This document shows positions 60,888 through 64,000 of a stretch of DNA of 64,000 nt, in pieces. The stretch is from Stentor coeruleus (taxonomy: Eukaryota > Ciliophora > Heterotrichea > Heterotrichida > Stentoridae): assembly GCA_001970955.1 (NCBI GenBank), contig MPUH01000275.1, positions 1 through 64,000 on the forward strand, in the 5' to 3' direction. Numbering within the stretch: position 1 is the stretch's first letter; each line of letters opens with the position of its first letter. The notes beneath the pieces were generated by a model. The model was not told where the DNA came from, did not search any database, and was given only the letters and a program-made list of their open reading frames with translations. A program made the translations under genes and the position numbers.

Positions 60888-62228
60888 ATGGGCCCTAAGA
60901 AGAAGCAAAATTCTGATACTGAATCAGGGGAAGAAAAAGAAGAAATTTATTTATCAGAAGAAGAGCGAGCTTATTTGAAAGGTTTGAATGAGGTCGAGAA
61001 GGAAAAATTTATAGACGAAAGGTATCGTAAGCAAATGGAAAAAAAAGAAAGAGAAAGACTGCTAAGTGAAGCATCTAAGTCGATGAATATTACTCGAATT
61101 GATGATAAACCTCATAAAAGAAGAGAATCTAAGGTTGATAGTGAAGGATTACCTGTGAAAAAAGCTAAAATTGATTATAATGCTAAAGCGGAGACAGAGA
61201 TTACATTAGAAAATATTGAAAAAATCAGAATAACAAGAGATCAACTAGCTAAGTGGTGGAATCATTTACATTTTGAGAAATATGTCATTGGAGCTTTTGT
61301 CAGAATTAATATTGGCGCTGCTAAGAATAAAGGTGGGAATATTTATCTGATGTGCGAAGTTGTTGATGTAATTACAGGAGATGAAAGCTATGAAATCGAT
61401 GGTAACAAGACAAGGACAAACAAACTTCTGCTTATCAACTTTGGTAAAACTAAACGTAAAATGAAATTTGATATAGTGTCGAATTCACAATTTACTGAAG
61501 ATGAATTCAAAAGATATATGGAGCGGCTGGCAAAAGATGAAATGAAGCCAATCACCCAAAACCATGTGTTGAATAAAATCCAAGATATCGAAACATTAAA
61601 AAACTACAAATACACCCGAGAAGAAATCGAACAAATAGTGCAAAAAGAACTGAAAGAAAGTTTAAAAAAAGGGAAAATAGAAGCAACAGCAGCTTTAGAA
61701 CTGGAAAAACTAAGGGTTCAACTTGAAGACCTAAAAAACTCAGCACCAGAAGATATGCGACAAGATGAACGTAAAGATAAAATCCGCAACCTTGAACAAC
61801 TAATCAAAGAAGTAGAAAATGCAATTCAATTTGATGATAAAATAGTTGAAAGCGATATAGTATCGAGATTAAACGAGAAAAACAGGACAAAACAATTGGA
61901 AATCGACACAAAAAGAGTAGGGAATATATAGGCTGAACATAGAAAAAAACAGAAATTTTTGCAAAAAGAAGAAGAAGTTAAACCAAGTATGAAATAATTA
62001 GAAATTTCTCAATATGAACAGGAACAGATAAAAAAGAAAAAACTTTTAAGTTTGCATTCGATGAATCTTGATATTGATACTTCTGTGTTAATGCATATCA
62101 AGCAGCCAAATAGAGAGTTTCCTTTGTGTGTATTTCCTCATCCTGATTATGAACCGAAAAACCAAGATCCTCCTGTTAAAGACTCTGTGACTTTTGAAGA
62201 CTGGAAAAAAAATTATGGAGTTTACTAG
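60888..62228 (+). CDS. RTF1: RTF1-like Plus3-domain protein, Paf1 complex
   Basis: Three exons (60888-61916, 61932-61986, 62002-62228) give 436 residues. The acidic N-terminus (ESGEEKEEIYLSEEE) precedes a Plus3 domain (about 105-235: RITRDQLAKWWNHLHFEKYVI, GAFVRINIG, YLMCEVVDVITGDESYEI, FDIVSNSQFTEDEFKRYME). A long charged coiled coil (about 255-370) and a C-terminal tail follow. RTF1 binds the elongation factor Spt5 through its Plus3 domain and links the Paf1 complex to transcribing RNA polymerase II and histone H2B ubiquitination. Both introns are required to keep the frame. Nuclear location expected. Confidence 0.88.
61917..61931 (+). other. 15-nt intron 1 in the RTF1 gene
   Basis: Sequence GTAGGGAATATATAG, with GT, TAG and A at position 10. 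Joins DTKR to AEHRKKQ in the coiled coil. Confidence 0.92.
61987..62001 (+). other. 15-nt intron 2 in the RTF1 gene
   Basis: Sequence GTATGAAATAATTAG, with GT, TAG and A at position 10. It leaves a 55-nt middle exon and opens 75 further codons. Confidence 0.9.
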
Positions 62229-62276
62229 GGTGTTGAAGGATATCATTAAAGCTTTCAGATAATAGGCTTTTAAAAA

Positions 62277-62381
62277 ATGGATAATGGGTTTGTGAGAAGA
62301 AGGTTAGAATTAGATGTTTATGATTTGGTGTTATTAAAGGATAAAAAGTATAGTGAGGATATGAATTTTTTAGATTGGTAA
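62277..62381 (+). other. Short open frame after RTF1, status unclear
   Basis: The ATG at 62277 opens 34 codons (DNGFVRRRLELDVYDLVLL ... NFLDW) before TAA. It is in the same frame as the RTF1 end, separated by stops at 62226 and two further positions. The text is charged and helical and looks coding. It could be a lost C-terminal extension of RTF1 or a tiny independent gene. Confidence 0.3.
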
Positions 62382-62506
62382 GGATAGTTTGTTAAATAAC
62401 TTGTTTTATTTTTAAACTACACATATAATCTATTTAACATAATTTTATCTAAGAACAAATAATTAGTATTAATAATCTATAATGACTGAGTTTTATATAA
62501 TAAATC

Positions 62507-63103
62507 ATGGATAGCTGTTCTTATGTGTTTAAATATATTATAGTAGGAGATTCCTGTGTTGGGAAATCTTGCTTTATGCTGAGATTTACTGATAATCGCT
62601 TTAAAGCTGATCACGATATAACAATCGGTGTTGAATTCGGTAGTAAAATCTTAAAAGTCAATAAAAACCTAATCAAAGTTCAAATCTGGGATACAGCAGG
62701 ACAAGAAAGCTTTAGGTCAATAGCCCGTTCATATTACCGTGGAGCAGTTGGTGTAATATTAATGTACGACATAACAAATAAAGATAGTTTTATCAACATC
62801 TATCGTTGGCTTAATGAAATAAAAGAACAATCAACCCATCAATTATCAATAACCCTAGTTGGAAATAAACTAGATTTAGAAACACAAAGAGTAATAAAAA
62901 CAGCAGAAGCTCAAGAATTTGCAACAAACAATAACATGCTATTCACTGAAAGTAGTGCACTTACTGGGGTTAATATCGAAAGTGTGTTTATAAATAGCTC
63001 AACTGAAATATTAAAGAAAATAGAAACTGGGGCTATTGATATGAATAAAGAGCATACAGGGATAAGAGTTGGTGAAGGGAATAAAAAGCAAGGGTGTTGC
63101 TAA
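62507..63103 (+). CDS. Rab GTPase, Rab2/4/14-like
   Basis: 198 residues, intact. P-loop GDSCVGKS (14-21), switch I HDITIGVEFGSK, switch II DTAGQESFRSIARSYYRGA (62-80), guanine motifs GNKLD and ESSALTG (the SAK position is SSA), and a C-terminal double Cys (QGCC) for geranylgeranylation. The effector-facing DTAGQESFRSI and SYYRGA blocks are closest to the Rab2/Rab4/Rab14 group. It should act in secretory or endosomal traffic. The minus-strand pseudogene at 26439-27048 is a disabled relative. No intron. Confidence 0.93.
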   Translation: MDSCSYVFKYIIVGDSCVGKSCFMLRFTDNRFKADHDITIGVEFGSKILKVNKNLIKVQIWDTAGQESFRSIARSYYRGAVGVILMYDITNKDSFINIYRWLNEIKEQSTHQLSITLVGNKLDLETQRVIKTAEAQEFATNNNMLFTESSALTGVNIESVFINSSTEILKKIETGAIDMNKEHTGIRVGEGNKKQGCC

Positions 63104-63145
63104 AATTAATAAGCTTAATTAATTAAAACCTAGTATTTAAGATAT

Positions 63146-63913
63146 TTAAACAATACTACACCATACACAAGAACATAGTGTATTTTGTTTTTCACTTATA
63201 ATCTCAAATACCCGACTTGTATTAACAAAACTTGAAGATACACCATCATGATGTTTATATAAAGAATCATGACTTGCATCAGAATCTGCAGGAACTTCAT
63301 TTATAACAGGAGCATCATTTGACATCAAGTCTTCAGATTGAGGTTTAATTTGGCTTTCTGTAAAAAAAGGTAAGTTTAGATTATGGATTATTGCATATGA
63401 ATTTTGTCGACATAATTCAGCACTTAATTGGGGAATCCTTAAATGGGGAAGCCTTGAATCATTTCTTTCATAAAAAGCTTTAGGTTCTACTGATTCATAG
63501 GATTTTCTATTTAAACTTAAAGATTCATTGTTTGAATGAGGCACAGAGTTCATTAGGATATTTGACACATGGATGCTTTGGAAAACTGAAGAACCATTTG
63601 AAGCAATTTCTGTTTTTGTTAAGTTAAATGAAACATTGTCAGATGGTAATTCACTATCTGCTAATAAGAAATCTATGTTTTCATTCATGATTAACTCTTC
63701 AGTTAGCATTGGTGAATTTTGGCTATTGAATTTTGATGAGTTTAGTTCGAGATCATTGAAAAAATTATGGTTGGTAGCTTGGTTCATGGGAGATATGGAG
63801 TCATTGTCCAGGCTACTTAGAATAATTTCCATTTTCTTTTCAAGGTCTTGAAGATATGTGGTATTTTTTAGATTTTCGGTTTGGAGATTTTCAGTGTTTA
63901 CTATGAGGGACAT
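63146..63913 (-). CDS. Hypothetical Ser/Asn-rich protein ending in a CaaX box
   Basis: 255 residues, probably largely disordered and rich in Ser, Asn and Glu, with no recognised domain. The C-terminus reads CSCVWCSIV. The last four residues (CSIV) form a CaaX motif, and two further Cys lie just upstream, an arrangement used for prenylation plus palmitoylation. The frame is open along its length and the start lies in a normal leader. The gene is convergent with the Rab gene, 42 nt apart. A membrane-anchored regulatory or linker protein is inferred, but function is unknown. Confidence 0.6.
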   Translation of the reverse strand: MSLIVNTENLQTENLKNTTYLQDLEKKMEIILSSLDNDSISPMNQATNHNFFNDLELNSSKFNSQNSPMLTEELIMNENIDFLLADSELPSDNVSFNLTKTEIASNGSSVFQSIHVSNILMNSVPHSNNESLSLNRKSYESVEPKAFYERNDSRLPHLRIPQLSAELCRQNSYAIIHNLNLPFFTESQIKPQSEDLMSNDAPVINEVPADSDASHDSLYKHHDGVSSSFVNTSRVFEIISEKQNTLCSCVWCSIV

Positions 63914-64000
63914 GTTTTGATGTTATTTATATGAAAGATATGATAAAATAATCATAATAATTTCACAATTATCAAAAATGTCACAAAGATAATATTAAAA
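63914..64000. other. 5' flank at the right window edge
   Basis: 87 nt of AT-rich sequence upstream of the minus-strand CaaX gene. Nothing else can be supported. Confidence 0.4.

Noticed and set aside
1-64000. Variant genetic code (TAA/TAG = Gln or TGA = Trp)
   Set aside because: CK2, GalE, Mon1, Rab, DHHC and RTF1 are full length without internal TAA, TAG or TGA and end at normal stops. Only relics contain in-frame stops.
1-64000. CRISPR arrays, insertion sequences, integrated virus-like elements
   Set aside because: No regularly spaced repeats, transposase, reverse transcriptase, integrase or capsid-like frames were recognised. The duplications present are tandem and short.

Overview
The window looks like macronuclear DNA of a heterotrich ciliate, most probably Stentor. 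Four things point there. The sequence is very AT-rich and gene-dense. Well-conserved genes read through in the standard genetic code with TAA, TAG or TGA as real stops. Genes are interrupted by introns of only 15 nt (nine placed, plus one doubtful 16-nt candidate). The gene set is typical of ciliates: TmcB-like PAS/multi-membrane proteins, WD40-TRP channels, DHHC-ankyrin, kinesin, MORN and SHIPPO/IQ proteins. All 15-nt introns begin GT, end TAG and carry A at position 10. The organism is inferred; no marker gene was compared with a database.

Layout. 1-5.2 kb: the 3' end of a membrane protein, a decayed gene, two RING-like paralogues and a VPS9-domain Rab GEF. 5.4-10.4 kb: an EF-hand/C2/membrane protein, Mon1, a START protein and a double cNMP-binding protein. 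10.4-12.2 kb: a gene-poor stretch. 12.2-18.7 kb: a TmcB-like giant, casein kinase 2 alpha and two small unknowns. 19-25.8 kb: a KIF12-like kinesin, an Arf-like GTPase, a MORN/IQ protein and an ankyrin-DHHC palmitoyltransferase. 26.4-31.8 kb: a Rab pseudogene, a LACTB2-type nuclease and a receptor-like protein with tandem ligand-binding domains. 31.9-43.2 kb: an unknown, a small Cys-rich protein, a PH-PHR protein, a probable PP2C pseudophosphatase, a Zn-finger protein, a broken gene, a coiled-coil protein and two unknowns. 43.8-51.8 kb: an unknown, UDP-galactose 4-epimerase, Sec12-like, a homeodomain-like protein, an unknown, an ankyrin-SAM-CaaX protein and a MARCH ligase. 52-64 kb: a WD40-TRP-zinc-finger channel, a SHIPPO/IQ protein, an EF-hand protein, an F-box relic, RTF1, a Rab and a CaaX-ended unknown.

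Working together. Many genes concern membrane traffic and lipid anchoring: VPS9 GEF, Mon1, Sec12, Rab, Arl, START, a DHHC enzyme, and several proteins with N-myristoylation-type (MGC/MG) or CaaX ends. Others fit ciliary or cortical work (kinesin, MORN, SHIPPO/IQ, EF-hand) and calcium or cyclic-nucleotide sensing. No operon-like order is expected or seen.

Assembly caution. Two single-N gaps are flanked by duplicated sequence, and four further exact or near-exact tandem duplications (34, 46, 79 and 119 nt periods) occur. Removing one copy exactly restores the frame of the C2, Arl and RING genes, and of the TmcB gene at its gap. These genes are therefore probably intact in the cell. Several intergenic spans hold recognisable but stop-ridden coding relics.
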